A stretch of 64,000 nt of DNA from Thinopyrum elongatum (GCA_011799875.1 CM022301.1:86199667-86263666); one strand, 5' to 3'. Counted from the stretch's first letter, positions 23,340-36,768 are shown. Notes: generated from the letters alone by a model not told the origin. A program made the numbers and translations.

Positions 23340-26300
23340 AGTGAGAAATTGCTAGCCTATAAGACATCATGTTAGTATTTTTGATACACATACACTCAAA
23401 AGATGATCATAGTGGCACGATATTGACATTCTGTTCGATCCATGCGAAGACTATGACTATCAATAAAAAAACAATTTTTTTTATGGCGACACACTTTCTT
23501 ATGGTCATCGCTGGATCTAGAAATGTTAATACGAGGTAAAAATGTTTGTTTTTCAATATGAAGCAAAAGCGCAAACATAAAAGATGACCACAAAGTTATC
23601 ACGATATGACTCCCCTCACTAGGATACATATTTAAATGTCCATATCCTGCGACATTAATAGTGTATATAGATAATTGTCACACGGAAGATTGCAGTGACG
23701 TGTTTGTTTAATCATAGACATTATTGATGAAAGGAAACAATAGATAACTATTGCCAATATGTCTTGAACGCAATACAACATCTTTTATCAATTGCGCAAT
23801 CACATTCTACAAACTTCGTACTAGAGAAAATACAAAAGATTTTGTCTTTTCAGCTCAGCACGCACAAAATGCATTGATATACAAAAAATCTCTCGGTGAA
23901 ATCATGATCTCATAGTCATATGAGCATTGACGGTTTTTACCATGTATATGCTGCGGTACAAATATATACTTGTAAACATTGTTTCTTTTTGGCACAACAA
24001 TGGAAAAAAGGAAATCAAAACAAAACAAAAGCAGAAGAGAAGTGATGTAAAACCAACTCAACAACCATGTTGTTACCACTAGACAAGAATAAGGACAACG
24101 CGACAAACACAATAAACTTATAACCTGTATTAAAGGGCCATATCTGTATGATACAAGCTTGTTAGCCATAATAGAACATATATACTAGTTTATTTTTCAC
24201 ACAAATAGAACCTTAGATGATCACCCTGACATGGTGAACTAATGTAGACCCAAGTAGAGACAACGACTATCAATGAGACAAAATGTAGCTAGCTACCAAG
24301 TACCAAAGATTGTATACTACGGCAATGTACATTTTATCATTCCTTTTCCTACTCAAGGAACATAGTAGATAAGTTAAGAAAATATTTTTACAATATGTAT
24401 GTAGAGCAAGAAAAAAGAGAGTCATTAGAACACTACTCTTGGCACTAAGGCATAGTTTTAATGTTCATATATTGCGTATTAGTAATATATAGATGATTAT
24501 TATATTAATTATCTATCATAGCAAATGTTCCCCACAAGATGCTCATTTAATCACATCCATGCAAAGCGTTTACCAACGGAAGGAAAGAATAGCTATCTAC
24601 CATCTACTTTCCATGGAAACGACAAGACGCCTTTTATTGCTCATCACCGTTTCTAGAAACTTCCTGCTACACAATATACAAAATATTTTTTCAACACACT
24701 ATGCGCGTGATATACAAAGAAATGTTAGGTTATATTACCATGTCACAATTTCCTCATCATCCAAGGTGTTTACCATATATATTGCAACACAAATATGTAC
24801 AAACCCCTAGAAGAAATGTATACACATATTTTTATTTATTTTTGTACACCAAAGGAAAATCAAATCAAAATTATATAGTACAAACGAAAGGATAGAAAAT
24901 CAAAGGAAACCAGCGCAACAAGCATGTTGTTACCTAGACAAGAATGATGACAACACAACAAACACAAATAAGATAATAATACAAGCAAGATATATATTCA
25001 AGGGTCATATTTATACGATACAAGCTTGCTAGTCATGATATAATATAATGTATTAGTTTGTTTAGCACGCAAATAGAACCCCAAATGGTCACCATGACAT
25101 GGTGAACTAATTTTGACCCAAGCAGAGACACCGACTATCAATGAAACAACGATGATGCCCTTTTTTTTATCATGCTCTGGATACTAAAGAAATTTAGTTT
25201 TCCAAGATATACCCATAGAGAGAACAGAAGGAATACACAAGATAGTTAGCATAACACTAATTTCCGCATAAGGTTCAATTTTAATGAGCATATATTGCGA
25301 TGTTAATATTATATGCTTATTTTTTTTACACGTCACGGGGAAGGATCTCCAAGAGATGCCCATTTAATCATATCCATGCAAAGCGTTTATAGATGACAAA
25401 AAAAATAGCTATCTACCATCTATTTTCCGTGGAAACAATGGAAATGGTAGGATGTCTTTTATTGCCTGTTACGGTTCTAGAAACTTCGCTACAAAAGATA
25501 CAAAGTATTTGTGTTTATTGATACGGTATTTGCCGGATCCAGCCTGTATGAGAAGCTTAGTTCATGAACTTCAGTATGATACAATTTTCTCACCATTAAT
25601 GGGTATTTACGATGTCACTGCCACTAGAAAGAATGAGAACAATACAATGAACACAATAAAATCACAAAATCAAAATATCGACTTCATAGGTATTCAATTG
25701 CCATTTTTTGCGCCTGTTTTTTCTGCGACGGAATTCAATTTCCGTTTGTTTTTGCACACATATAGAACCGAATTGATCACCATGACGACGAACTAATTTT
25801 AATTCGAGCAGAGACATACAACTATCAATGAGACAAAAATAATACTTGGCTGCCAAGTATCAATGTTTTCTACGACGACAATGTACCCATTTCTATCATG
25901 CTTTGCGTACTGAAGGAACATATACTAGTTAGGAAGCTATTTTCTCAGGAATCAGGATGTATCCATAGAAAGGGAACCCAATAGTCATGACAATGTTACT
26001 CTCAACACTAAGATACGTTTCTAACGTGCGTATATTGCGACATTAATAATATATATGCTTATTATAACACTAAGATACGTTTCTAACGTGCGTATATTGC
26101 GACATTAATAATATATATACTTATTATATTTTTTTACGCGTCACAACGAAGGATCATCATGATATGCCCATTTAATCACATTCATGCAAAACGGTTATCG
26201 ATGACAGCAAGGAACAACTATCTACCATCTATTTTTCGTGACAACAGTAGAAACGGTAGTATGCCTTTTATTGTCCGTTACATCTCCGGAAGCTTCGTGC

Positions 26301-26540
26301 TACAAATAATACAAAATATTTGCTTTTATCAGCTCGGTGCTCGATCCAGCCACACATATATCAGAAGAAACGTTCGGTAACCTTACCACATCACATTTTT
26401 CTCACCATATATATTGCGACACAAATATGTATATACACCCCCTAAAAAAATGGATATACAGATTTATTGTGTTTTATACAGCAAAAGATAAGGAAAGCAA
26501 ATGAAAAAAAATAGTACAAAAGCAAGGATAGAAAACCAAT
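23340..26540 (+). repeat. Tandem array of about 0.7-0.9 kb AT-rich units
   Basis: Shared landmarks recur in the same order. CTATCAATGAGACAAAA-like phrases are at about 23459, 24266, 25134 and 25818. CATATTGCGA.ATTAATA phrases are at 24469, 25290, 26029 and 26091. CCCATTTAATCACAT.CATGCAAAGCG is at 24543, 25358 and 26168, and CTATCTACCATCTA follows each. The spacing is about 680-870 bases. The last unit runs without a break into the 5' region of the DRIP gene. No coding frame longer than about 115 codons and no domain is present. Confidence 0.75.
26004..26115 (+). repeat. 62-bp tandem duplication
   Basis: The phrase AACACTAAGATACGTTTC through ATAATATATATGCTTATTAT occurs twice with a 62-base period and almost no differences, nested in the larger array. 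It is probably recent. Confidence 0.8.
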
Positions 26541-26559
26541 TTATATATATATATATAAA
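26541..26559 (+). promoter_or_regulatory. (TA)n TATA region of the DRIP gene
   Basis: A TTATATATATATATATAAA run lies about 250 bases upstream of the chosen ATG and just before the CT-rich 5' leader (26570-26720). It is the only strong TATA-like sequence close to the start, and it falls in the last unit of the tandem array. Confidence 0.5.
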
Positions 26560-26808
26560 ACCAACGCAATAACCTCTCTGCCTTCTCCATCCGTCCTCCG
26601 TTTCTTCTCCTTCCCCCTTCCCTCGATAAATACGCAAATACTTATTTCTCTCTCTCTCATATTCAACTCCCGTCTCCACCTCGTCGGCGTCCTCCTCTTC
26701 TTCGATCTCTCCTCCCATTTCAACGCTCAGGGGAGAGGCGGCGGGTAGAAAGTCCCTGCTTTTGCGCCTCCGCAGCATGTGGCGCTAGCTGCGCTGGGGC
26801 CCCACGCC
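26560..26808 (+). promoter_or_regulatory. Putative 5' leader of the DRIP gene
   Basis: The region is CT-rich (26574-26720), typical of cereal leaders, and follows the TA-rich run. It contains one short upstream ATG frame at 26777 (three codons) that ends before the main start. Confidence 0.45.
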
Positions 26809-29800
26809 ATGCAGAGCGGGCCCGCATCGCCGGCCCCGCCGGAGGACACACCGATGGCGGCGGCGGCGGCGGCGGCGGCAGTGGCTGGGGTGGAAGTGAT
26901 GGAGGAGGCCGACGGGGAGCAGGCGAAGGAGGATGCTGTGAAGGTGGCGGAGGCGCAGGCGGATAAGGGAGTGAAGAGGGGGCGGGGGCGACCGCGGCGG
27001 CGGCCCGTGGCCGTGGAGGGGAGCGGGGTGGTGATGGTGAAGCGGGAGCAGCTCGCACGCTGCATGACGTGCCAGCTCTGCCACCGCCTGCTCCGTAACG
27101 CCACCACCATCTCCGAGTGCCTTCACACATGTGAGTACCCCGCTCCACCGCTGCAACTAGTACGGCGCCGCCGGCGGTAGCATCGAAGGCTTAAATCTTT
27201 ACGAAGATTTCCGCGGTGTCGAGCATTGCGGCGCCGATTCGACGCGTTCTTGGGGCTCCGGATTCGGCCGTCGGCGACGTCGGTTTTGGTTGCGTCGAGC
27301 TCGCCATTCCCTGATCCGGGGATGCTGTATTGCCATCCCCTACATGGTTCTTGCATTGTTCTTTGTTCTTGCGTGCCTCGAGTTCTGGCGTTATGCTCGT
27401 GTCGCGGGTGCGCCTCTTGATTGCACGTCAATCTGGGGGGACTTGTTCCTCGTGTTCGTTTCGTAACTTCCATTCTTATAGATTCAATCTGCGGTTCAAC
27501 GGATGGATTTACGTAGATTTGTTATATTTGTGCAAATCTGTCGACTGCTTTGGTGCGTATAATCTTGTTTAGATAGTTGTTTAGTTCCCCATTGCTACTA
27601 TTCATGATGTTATATTAACTTGCCGTGCTCTGGTCTGAGATAGCATCTAGCTCGAGTTCGTGATTTATACTAATGCTGTAAGAGATTGGAATGATAATTT
27701 TAGCCTATTGTTTTGTTTTGCACGTGGGGTTCTTGCAATGTTGGCCTGTAATTGGTGGAACAGTACACATTGTTTTGGGGTCCCCAATGTGGAATCACCG
27801 TTGTGTAAATATTTTCAAGCTATCTAATTATTATGCATGCATGAATTCAGTAATTGTAGTTGTTCATATCGTGTGTGCCCTTGAGATATTGTCAATCTTG
27901 ATTTGTTTCTGGTGTTTGTAATTATTTCATTGTCACTTTGGTTAGATTTTAGGAGCGAAATTGGTATCTCTTGGGCAGATGATTCAAGCTTTAAATCCTT
28001 GCAGTAAAATGATACATGAACCTGATCTATCGCATAGTCACACCTATTGCTACAACGTTTCCTTTTACTTGATTTTGGTTAGGGTGTGACTATCATTTGA
28101 GCTCTGTCTCCTTGTTGTAAAATCTCTTATGGCTACATCACCGTTTTATCTAGCCAATTGTAGCTTTGTTCTAAAATAAGCTTATTGGAAGACACCTCAT
28201 TTTGATATATATCTGATACTAAAACGTACAGAAGTTAGTTTATTAATGGCATTTTGGTAACTGGGAGGAAAGATAGGTGGTTTTGATCTATTGCGTACCT
28301 CCTCCTAGTTTATTTATTTATTTTATTTTTCTTGTATTGTTTTGAGATTGGCATGTGTGGATGTCAAGTAAATAACAGTTCCAAATTGGTTGATAGAAAT
28401 ATTATCTCCATTTTAACTTCTGAAAAAAAATGCACATCTTGTTGCTTTGCTTAAATCTGCAGGATACAAGAGTTTATTACAATGTTTCTTCTATCCATTT
28501 TTTTTGTTATAAAAACATTGTTAATGATATTTTTTGTCGATCGACCTCCTTTGTTTAATTGTAACACTTTTGGGAATTTTTTGCTATATGGTCATGGCTA
28601 GAGTCAGGTTTTCATTCATTTGCATGCATGATTTTCTTCCATGATGTACAGACACTTCAGAGCATTCTTTGTGTTTTCTATAGAAAGGAATTTTCACGCT
28701 GCAGTTTCTTTACCCCTTTCTAATGAAGCACCAATGCTATGAAATCCACACATCTTGAGCCCTCACTATTTTGAACTTTTTTCTTGGCATTATGCAGTTT
28801 GTAGAAAGTGTATCTATAAGAAGCTTAATGATGAAGAGTGTGACCATTGTCCAGTATGTAAAATTGATCTCGGCTGCACTCCAATTGAGAAGCTTAGGTA
28901 TTCTTCTCCTGATCTTATATTTTTGGGTGGGAGACACTGTATGAAGTTAAACTTTTGTTCTGTTAGATTGTTTGCTTTATCAAATGTTTTTTTTACGTCT
29001 TTTAGTGTCATAATACATGTTTATTTGCTCTGTTTTTTTTTTTACTTCACTGCTAAGTTCTCTTGATTGATTACTGTTAGCATCTATTTCCATTGTATAA
29101 AAAGATGTTAGAGTTAAATGTTGATCTTAAATCATCAAACTGATAGTTGGAATGAACTACAGATTGAAGGTAGTCAATAGCAGTATAAGCATAGAAAATC
29201 AGAAAATCTGCAGTATAAACGAGTTACCCAGCTTTCTGAATAAGCTGGAATATATATATAAGATTTCTGAGCATACTTCTGGGATTGTTATACTCCAATG
29301 AACTGTACATCTGCAATTTGGCGAACTATCTTATATGATGTTAGAAATATACTTCAGTCTAAGGTTCCTACTATGACAATGCATTGTGGAACAGAATATT
29401 CCACTAAGCTTGATATAAAAATTGCTTATAAATATATGTATCCACAGTTGACCTCCAGTGTTCTTCATATCTGGCAGCATTTATGTTTTCAATAACTGAC
29501 ACCATTTTAAGTGTTACTAATACCAAAACTTTGCTGTCATTATACCTCTGTTTCAAGATATTTTCTCAAGCATTTGTTCATGGAGAAAACCATTTATATT
29601 GATCTGTATACTGGCGCAATGTAACTCTTCCTGTAGTAATGAATTGTTTTTCGTCTAAAATACTAGTGCTGTTTGCATAGTTTATTTTACTGGATTTGCT
29701 TTTTGTGAGGTCATTTTTAGATATATTTTTATAGAATTCTGTAGGGATCTATGAGACCGAGTATGTAATGTTTACTGACTTCAAATTGAATACCCGTTTC

Positions 29801-32125
29801 CCTCATTTTCCTGCTAGGATCGGGACTTTATCATGTAGCTCTTCTGAATTGGGGGATTTTATTATGGTGAATGCTATTTTACATTCTAAACTTGTGCCTT
29901 TTCTTCTATTCATTTCTGATATCTTGATTTTAGGGCCGATCACAATAAACAAGACGTGAGGTCAAAAATTTTCCCATTGAAAAGAAATAAGATCGGTGCT
30001 AAAGAATCTCCAGTTACACTGCCCATTAAAAGGAAAGAGAGGTCTATCTCTTCATTGGTGGTTGACACACCTCGAATAACAACGGGTTTGACTGGGCGCC
30101 GAACAAGAGCTGTTACTAGGAAGGCTGCCGCTGCATTACGTGGCCTTGGTCCTATCCTTGATCCTGTAGAAAGGGATAATGGTAGTGCCAATAAGCATCC
30201 TGATAATTTAAGCTTGCTGGACAGCTTGAGCAAAGTACCTCAAACAAGAAGAAAGGTAAAAAAAAAAACGCCTGTAGCATCCTGACTGAATCATGTGCTT
30301 TTTAACATTTTTTTTCTTACTTTGCTGTTGCGTTTTTGCATGAGCTATGTATATTTTGTGCATCATGTCATCAGTAGCAGTGATTTGACATTATTATTTG
30401 CAGGCATCATCAATTGCAGAAACGTCAAGTCATAATTCTAATAAAGATAAAGCAGGTGAGGATAAAGACTTGGACAAGGCAGATCTATGGAAACCTCTAA
30501 ACTGTCTTGTAGAGGCTGCAAGCAAAACAAAGTCCTTCAGGTCAAGTCCATCTGTTAAGGGAGATCAGCCCAATGGATCTCCTAGTAGTGAACATCCTAG
30601 CAAAGAGAAGTCTGTGGAGAATCTACGGAAGACCAGATTTCAAGATGACAAGAAAGATGCTCCTCAGCCAGTAATGCTTAAAAAGAAAGGGACTGGCCGG
30701 ACGAAGAATGCAACTTCTGTTGCTGCAGCTAGCCAGAAGGCCCAGAATAGTAGGGCACTAAACCCCGTATGGTTCTCATTGATTGCCTCGTTTGAGCAGT
30801 AAGTCATGATTATAGTACCAGTTATCTTCAATTCAGTGAAAACATTATCTTAGGTGTCCCCCACCTCCCCCTTGATCTTCTGTCATTCAAATATTTTCAG
30901 GAAAGGTGTCCCACCCTTGCCACAGATACCTGCCCATTATTTGAGAATAAAGTAAGCTCATGTTCCTCAGCTCTGCTGCAGATGATCTTATCTATCACAA
31001 TAGTTCTTTATATCCACATTTTAAATGGATGCTCTTGGCACTTGGTTATTGAACTTATATGGTATGTTTCTAATGGAATAGCATGAAAACTGTAAAATAG
31101 TAAGGAAAGAATGCTAATAACTTGGATAGAAGAAAACTATGTCCAGAGATACTATGCCATGGTCCTAGGCGATGGTACCATGCAAGTATGAATCATTTGC
31201 AAAATTTTATTTAGTTTCAGTTTCAAAGTATGTATCCTTCCAGTGGAAATTGGTGGTCAGTTCATAATTGTGGATTTTGTCTAGCTCATAGAAGGGGCAC
31301 GTGGAAGGGGCTTAGATTTGAAGATAAGCATGTCTGCACATCTAAGCTTGTTCCTTTATGGTCCTGTAGTAATGCAGTTGTCACAACTTATAAGCTTGTT
31401 AAGTTGTTCTTTGCCACCTCTTGATCACTTTAGTCCGTTTGTACAATGTGTAAGTAACTTGGCTGAGGAGTCAAGTGAGCTTCAAAATTTCTCCTGTAAA
31501 TACACATCTAACTTTTTTGGCATATACTTATTAAAGTAAAATAAAACAAAATAGAAAAGTCAACTTACATTGTTTGATTAGTCTCTCCCCTTGTAGGTGC
31601 GGTCACTTGCGTTTTTATTGTTGCAATCAGCAGTTGTTTATGTTCTGTTACATCTATACATCTTTCAGTTTTTTCGGTTGCGGCTAATGCGTTTTCTAAT
31701 GATAGAGATGGAAGTATAGCCGCATCGTCCATCCAAAGGTATATTATGCAGAAGCTCAGTCTTGGAAGTGAGTCTGAGGTGAGACTTCTACCTTTTACAG
31801 TATTGTTGGGTTATCCCCCCCCCCCCCCCCCCCCCTTCCTTTGCTGATGTTTACCAGCATTTTATCACTTTACTGCTGCTATAGCTATGCATCTAAGTCT
31901 ATTCTTCTTGAGTCCAGAACCACAGCTTGTCTGAACGGTACCTGATCTTGGTGTTTACAGGTTGAACTGAGCTGTTGTGGGCAGTCAATAAACCCCATAC
32001 AACCTGTGCACAACCTGATGGATAGGTGGCTGAGGGTTGGCCCGTCGCGTCATTTGCAGACGTCGGTAGGCTCCTCCGGGGGAGAGTATGTGATGGTGAT
32101 AACCTATGGGCGGCCAAAGTCTTGA
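26809..32125 (+). CDS. DRIP: RING E3 ubiquitin ligase, DRIP family (7 exons)
   Basis: Exons are 26809-27130, 28798-28897, 29934-30255, 30404-30798, 30901-30951, 31706-31778 and 31961-32125. All introns are GT-AG and phases join to give 475 codons. An Ala/Glu-rich N-terminus with an AT-hook-like KRGRGRPRRRP (56-66) precedes a C3HC4 RING (C88, C91, C104, H106, C109, C112, C125, C128). A basic Ser/Lys-rich middle follows, then a C-terminal RAWUL-like region (about 370-472: VWFSLIASFEQ, IQRYIMQKL, VMVITYGRPKS). In Arabidopsis, DRIP1/2 ubiquitinate DREB2A in the nucleus and dampen drought responses; a similar role here is inferred from family. The ATG at 26809 is the first in frame; later Met16 and Met76 are alternatives. 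An upstream ATG at 26777 gives only three codons. Confidence 0.9.
31815..31835 (+). repeat. 21-base C run in DRIP intron 6
   Basis: An uninterrupted C tract lies between exons 6 and 7. It does not touch a splice site. Its length is likely to vary or be misread. Confidence 0.9.
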
Positions 32126-32650
32126 GCGCACCATGTTGCGCCCGGCGGTCTCCTGATGCGCCAGGAGGGTTGCGCCTTGCCCTGGGAAGGGGTCCTCGAA
32201 AGATAAAAAGGGTTCTCTCTCCCAGTCGACATATACTGAAAAGAATGCGGCTCGCTCGTTCTGCAGCCAGCCCACCTTGTTGGTCTTGATCTGATACTGT
32301 TGGATTCTCTTAGGGTTTATTCGTTGTTCCCCTAGTTCGTTTCATATACAGATGAAATTTGTTGTTGTTCTAAACTTGGCGAAAGTTGACTTATGTTGAG
32401 GCTGGATAAAGTGATGATATGTTTCAACCTTCGTGTGGAAGGGGTGAATGGTTGCAGTGCTCGGCTGTTTGGTCGGCTGAAAGTTTCGTTGCACCGGAGC
32501 GTCATGCCAATGGCTGATGGTCTGTTGGTTTAGTTTGATTCGTACCTCGTCACTTCCACTGGAGTATTATTCATTTGCAGTAATAGGTCTGATTTATATC
32601 TCGATTGGGAATCAGAAGCCAGAGAAATTTGTGAAGTGCTGTTCTGCTCC
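32126..32650 (+). other. 3' region of the DRIP gene
   Basis: After the TGA at 32123 the sequence is non-coding. The transcript probably ends here, but I see no single convincing AATAAA signal and set no end point. Confidence 0.4.
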
Positions 32651-33003
32651 TGGGTGCATATGCACCTGATATGAACAGTAGTTTATTAAAAAAAGTTACA
32701 CATTTTGAAAGTTTCTGTTTTTTTAGATAAACATCATTGAATGTTTTACTAACATGCAAAGTTTTGTGATGAAAAAACATCTGTGGAGGTCTGGATAGAA
32801 ATACAAAATTAATGCTCCAAAGTGCTTTTAAAAAGTTGCCCTTTTGGGAACATCGTTGTTGTTGTTGTTTTGCCCAGACCTTCATGAATGTTTTTTCACC
32901 ACAAAATTTTACATCTGGTACATTCAACAAGGTTTGTCTACAAAAACAGATTTTTTTTGAACTTTTCCCCTAATGTTTGCCCTAGGTGCATAATATGCAC
33001 CCA
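32651..33003 (+). mobile_element. Foldback MITE, about 350 bp
   Basis: The left end TGGGTGCATATGCACCT is matched by the inverted AGGTGCATAATATGCACCCA at 32984-33003, and the interior pairs further (ACATTTTG...; TTTTTTCACCACAAAA against TTTTGTGATGAAAAAA). It has no coding capacity. I could not fix the target duplication or superfamily. Confidence 0.7.
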
Positions 33004-33080
33004 AATGAGGAAACTCCATATTCAAGAATTTTTTTGCTACCCTTTTGTGAACATACGGACGTATGGGATGCTATTAGTGA

Positions 33081-34885
33081 TGAGAAACGTAGTAGAAAAC
33101 AAAAAAATCCGTCCTACGATCATCCAGAAACACTACGAAGATGCGATAAATGGTTTGAATTAGATTGTTACTGACTCCGAGTTGCAGCGGAAGAAGATGA
33201 GTCGGTGTAGATCGTACTTGGAGTCCCCCGAATCGTAGATGAACGATCTCATGAACCACCCACGAACAGTCCCTCAAACAGAAGACCGAAAGCACGGCCT
33301 CTACGAGTGTCAAGCATACGGTCTTCACGATCTAGTAGCGCTTCGCCATCCAGAGCTAATAGTCGCCGGAGAATTAGACGGAGGAGATTAGAACCACACT
33401 GCGCTTCTAAGTATGAGGATTAGAGGATTTAGGTCTAGCTCTAATTGATCAACTAGGACCAACTAGAAATACAGAACTGGAGCAGGCTCCAAAACTTGTG
33501 TATCAGAAGTGCCCAAAACCTCTAGTATATATACGTTGGAGGAGAGGGGAGGGGACGTCACAAGGGGGGAAGGATTCCTCCCCCCTTGGCCGGCCAAGGA
33601 GGGGGAGTTCCCCTCCAATTCAGCCTCCCCCCCTTGCTACTCCAAGAAGCTAAGGGGACGCCTCCACTATTGGGCCCAAGTGGCCCAATATCTTTTCACG
33701 ACTTGGCCTTTTAAGGCCCGTTGATATTTAACTAAATAAAAAAACCTCCTAACTATTATTAGAGACTTATTATTATTATTTTAACATCTTCGAAAATATT
33801 TTCCATCTATATATTATTTATGGGTATTATCCGATATTACCCGGTAAACGCTGAAACCCTTCCGGTGACCCCGAAACGCTTTCGGTTCCTCTCGAAACTA
33901 TTTTGAATATTAGTGAAACTATCTCGTAAATATTTTCTCATTATTTTCTCATTACTAACATTCAGCAGATCGTGATTACCATAAGCTTGTGACCCTGTAG
34001 GTTTGGTAAAACATATACATGAACAAAATCCCTTTCGTTCAATGACCGATACCAGAACCGTGGACATCCATATCGATCCCTATGAGTACACGAATGAAAT
34101 TCGAGTGAACCTTTGGTTATCATGTGCTATTCACTTTGCTTCACGATACTTTACAAAACCCGAGGTGAGATATATTGGTATCCTCTTGAGTCATACACAT
34201 GCTCACTATAGCGGTCTCCTCGTTACCAGTTTTGTTCTTCTTTCTCGTTGACATGTTCCGGCATCCCCGTGACTTAGTCACCTGTGTCTGGCCAGACGAT
34301 GATGAATGTCGTCACACCGAGAGGGCCCTAAGAATATCTCTCCATCGTCGGAGGAGCAAATCCCATTCTTGAGCCATCTAGTCCCTTGTCAAACTTTTCG
34401 ATGAACCTTAAGTTGGCTTATGATCACCGTGTTACAAATGACGTTTGAGCAACCCCAAGTCCAGCGTATAGTAAGAAGTGACTACGATGCTCTCATGGTC
34501 TAAGGAACTAAAGCACACGTTAACACTCTGTGTTATAACAATTGACTTCTGACGATATTATCTCAAAGTATAACAAACAAGTTTGGGTCGATTCAATATG
34601 ATTGTTCTTCCAAACTCATATTCTCAATGTTGTTTTAGGACTATCGTTACATTTAATGATATCCTAAGATCTGGAAAACACGATCACGAACAACACTTGA
34701 GCTAGTCTTAGAGGCGATACTAGGAATCACGTTTTACCGTTTATTATTCCACACGTGCATATCAGTTTTCCACTTAATCACATATTTCAGGATCATAGCA
34801 GTTATAGCATAGAATATAAAGTATTAATTATGAATATGGAAATATAATAATACAATATTATTGCCTCTAGGGAATATTTTCAACA
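33081..34885 (-). repeat. Copia (BARE/Angela/WIS type) 3' LTR, inverted
   Basis: On the minus strand it begins TGTTGAAAATATTCCCTAGA at 34885, close to the TGTTGGAATTATGCCCTAGA start of BARE/Angela LTRs. It ends about GTTTCTCA at 33081, giving about 1.8 kb, the usual length. The lower end is a judgement. Purine-rich sequence directly before the start identifies it as the 3' LTR. Confidence 0.75.
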
Positions 34886-34960
34886 ATCTCCCACTTGCAC
34901 TAGAGTTAATAATCTAGTTTGCATATTTTGCCGCAAGACCGCAAAAGCGCTCTGGCTTGA
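34886..34960 (-). mobile_element. Copia internal stub with polypurine tract
   Basis: On the minus strand AGTGCAAGTGGGAGATT lies just before the LTR, the polypurine tract of BARE/Angela elements. Only 75 bases of interior remain before the Athila-type element starts. The sequence after that element (41635 on) is not recognisably Copia, so the rest was probably lost. Confidence 0.65.
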
Positions 34961-36547
34961 TGATACGTCTCCAACGTATCTATAATTTTTATTGTTCCAT
35001 GCTGTTATATTATCATTCTTGGATGTTTTACCTTCATTTTATAGCAACTTTATATCATTTTTTGGGACTAAACTATTGACATAGTGCCCAGTGCGAGTTG
35101 CTGTTTTTTGCTTGTTTTTACTTCGCAGAATATCCCTATCAAACGGAGTCCAAACGCAGCGAAACTTTTTGGATATTTTTTGGGACCAGAAGACAACTTA
35201 GGAGCCAAGGAAGCACCAGAGGAGAAGCCCATGGGGCCCAAAACCCACCAGGGCGCGCCAGAGGCCCCTGGTGCACCTAGGTGGGTGGTGGGGCCCATGG
35301 AGGTCTCCTCCACCGCCTCTCAGCTCTATAAATTCTCAGATATTCCAGAAATCCTAGGGGAGCGATCGAAAACACAATTCCAGCCACCGCAAGTTCCAGA
35401 ACCACGAGATCCAATCTAGAGCCCTATTCCGGCACTCTGCCGGAGGGGAACACGATCACGGAGGGATTCATCATCCTCATTGGTGCTCCTCCGATGATGC
35501 ATGAGTAGTTCACCATAGACCTACGGGTCCGTAGGCAGTAGCTAGATGGCTTCTTCTCTCTTTTTGATTCTCAATACAATGTTCTCCTTGTTGTTCTTGC
35601 AGATCTATTTGATATAATGACCTTTTGCGGTGTGTTTGTTGGGATCCGATGAAGTGCGAGTTTATGATCAGATCTATCTATGAATATTATTTGAGTTCTT
35701 TGATCTCTTATATGCATGATTGTTATAGCCTCGTATTTCTTCTCCGAATCTTTGGTTTAGTTAGGCCAACTAGATTGATTTTTTCTTGCAATGAGAAGAG
35801 GTGCTTTGTGATGGGTTCGATCTTGCGGTGTCCCCACCCAGTGACAGAAGGGGCAGCGAGGCACGCATGTATCGTTGCTATTAAGGATAAAAAGATGGGG
35901 TCTATTTCTACATGAATAGATCTTATCTACATCATTTCATCGTTCTTATTGCATTACTCCGTTTCTTCATGAACTTAATACACTAGATGCATGCTGGATA
36001 GCGGTCGATGTGTGGAGTAATAGTAGTAGATGCAGGCAGGAGTCCGTCTACTAATCTTGGATATGAAGCCTATATACATGATCATTGCCTTGGATATCAT
36101 CATAATTATTTGCTCTTCTATCAATTGCCCAATAGTAATTTTTTTACCCACCGTATGCTATTTTGTCGAGAGAAGCCACTAGTGAAATCTACGACCCCCA
36201 GGTCTATCTTTTATCATATTGTTTTCAGATCTATTATTCCAAAAACCCAAAAATACCTTGCTGCACTTTTTCTTCACTTATTTTATTTTGTGTTCTTGCT
36301 AGATCTATTTTTTCCAATCTCATACAATTTAATTTATCTTTTTACCGAGGAGGGATTGACAACCCCTCTTATGCGACGGGTTGCAAGTATTTGTTCTTTG
36401 TGTGCAGGTACCGTTTACATAGTGTTGCTTGGTTCTCCTACTCGATTGATAACCTTGGTTTCATAACTGAGGGAAATACTTACCGTAGCTGTGCTGCATC
36501 ATCCCTTCCTCTTTGGGAAAATACCGACGCAGTCTCAAGCCACGTCA
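34961..36547 (+). repeat. 5' LTR of the Athila-type element
   Basis: TG...CA ends. A promoter-like CTCTATAAATTC lies near 35324-35335. It has a short insertion (about 23 bases near 36187-36209) relative to the 3' LTR. Confidence 0.85.
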
Positions 36548-36555
36548 AAGGAATT

Positions 36556-36573
36556 TCTGGCGCCGTTGCCGGG
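36556..36573 (+). promoter_or_regulatory. Primer-binding site (tRNA-Asp type)
   Basis: TGGCGCCGTTGCCGGGGA begins about eight bases after the 5' LTR end, the usual place and sequence for Athila elements. Confidence 0.8.
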
Positions 36574-36768
36574 GAGACATCATCGACATCTATCAGGTTC
36601 CTAATCACAAATCTCATCTCCTTGCAATTTACATTATTTGCCATTTGCCTCTTATTTTCATCTCCCCCATTTCACAAAAAAATTGCCTTTCTTGCCTTCT
36701 TTTTCGTTCTCCTTTTTTTTCGTCAGATCTTTTGTTTTCGTGTTGTCTTGCTTGCCTATTTTGTCGTT

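Noticed and set aside
26720..27156. Minus-strand frames of 123-142 codons opposite DRIP exon 1
   Set aside because: They are shadows of the GC-rich, Ala/Glu/Arg-coding exon 1; the composition is Pro/Ala low complexity.
36163..36768. Upstream extension of the gag-like frame, giving 454 codons
   Set aside because: It runs through the LTR end and primer-binding site. The family start is the MASSSS Met at 36769.
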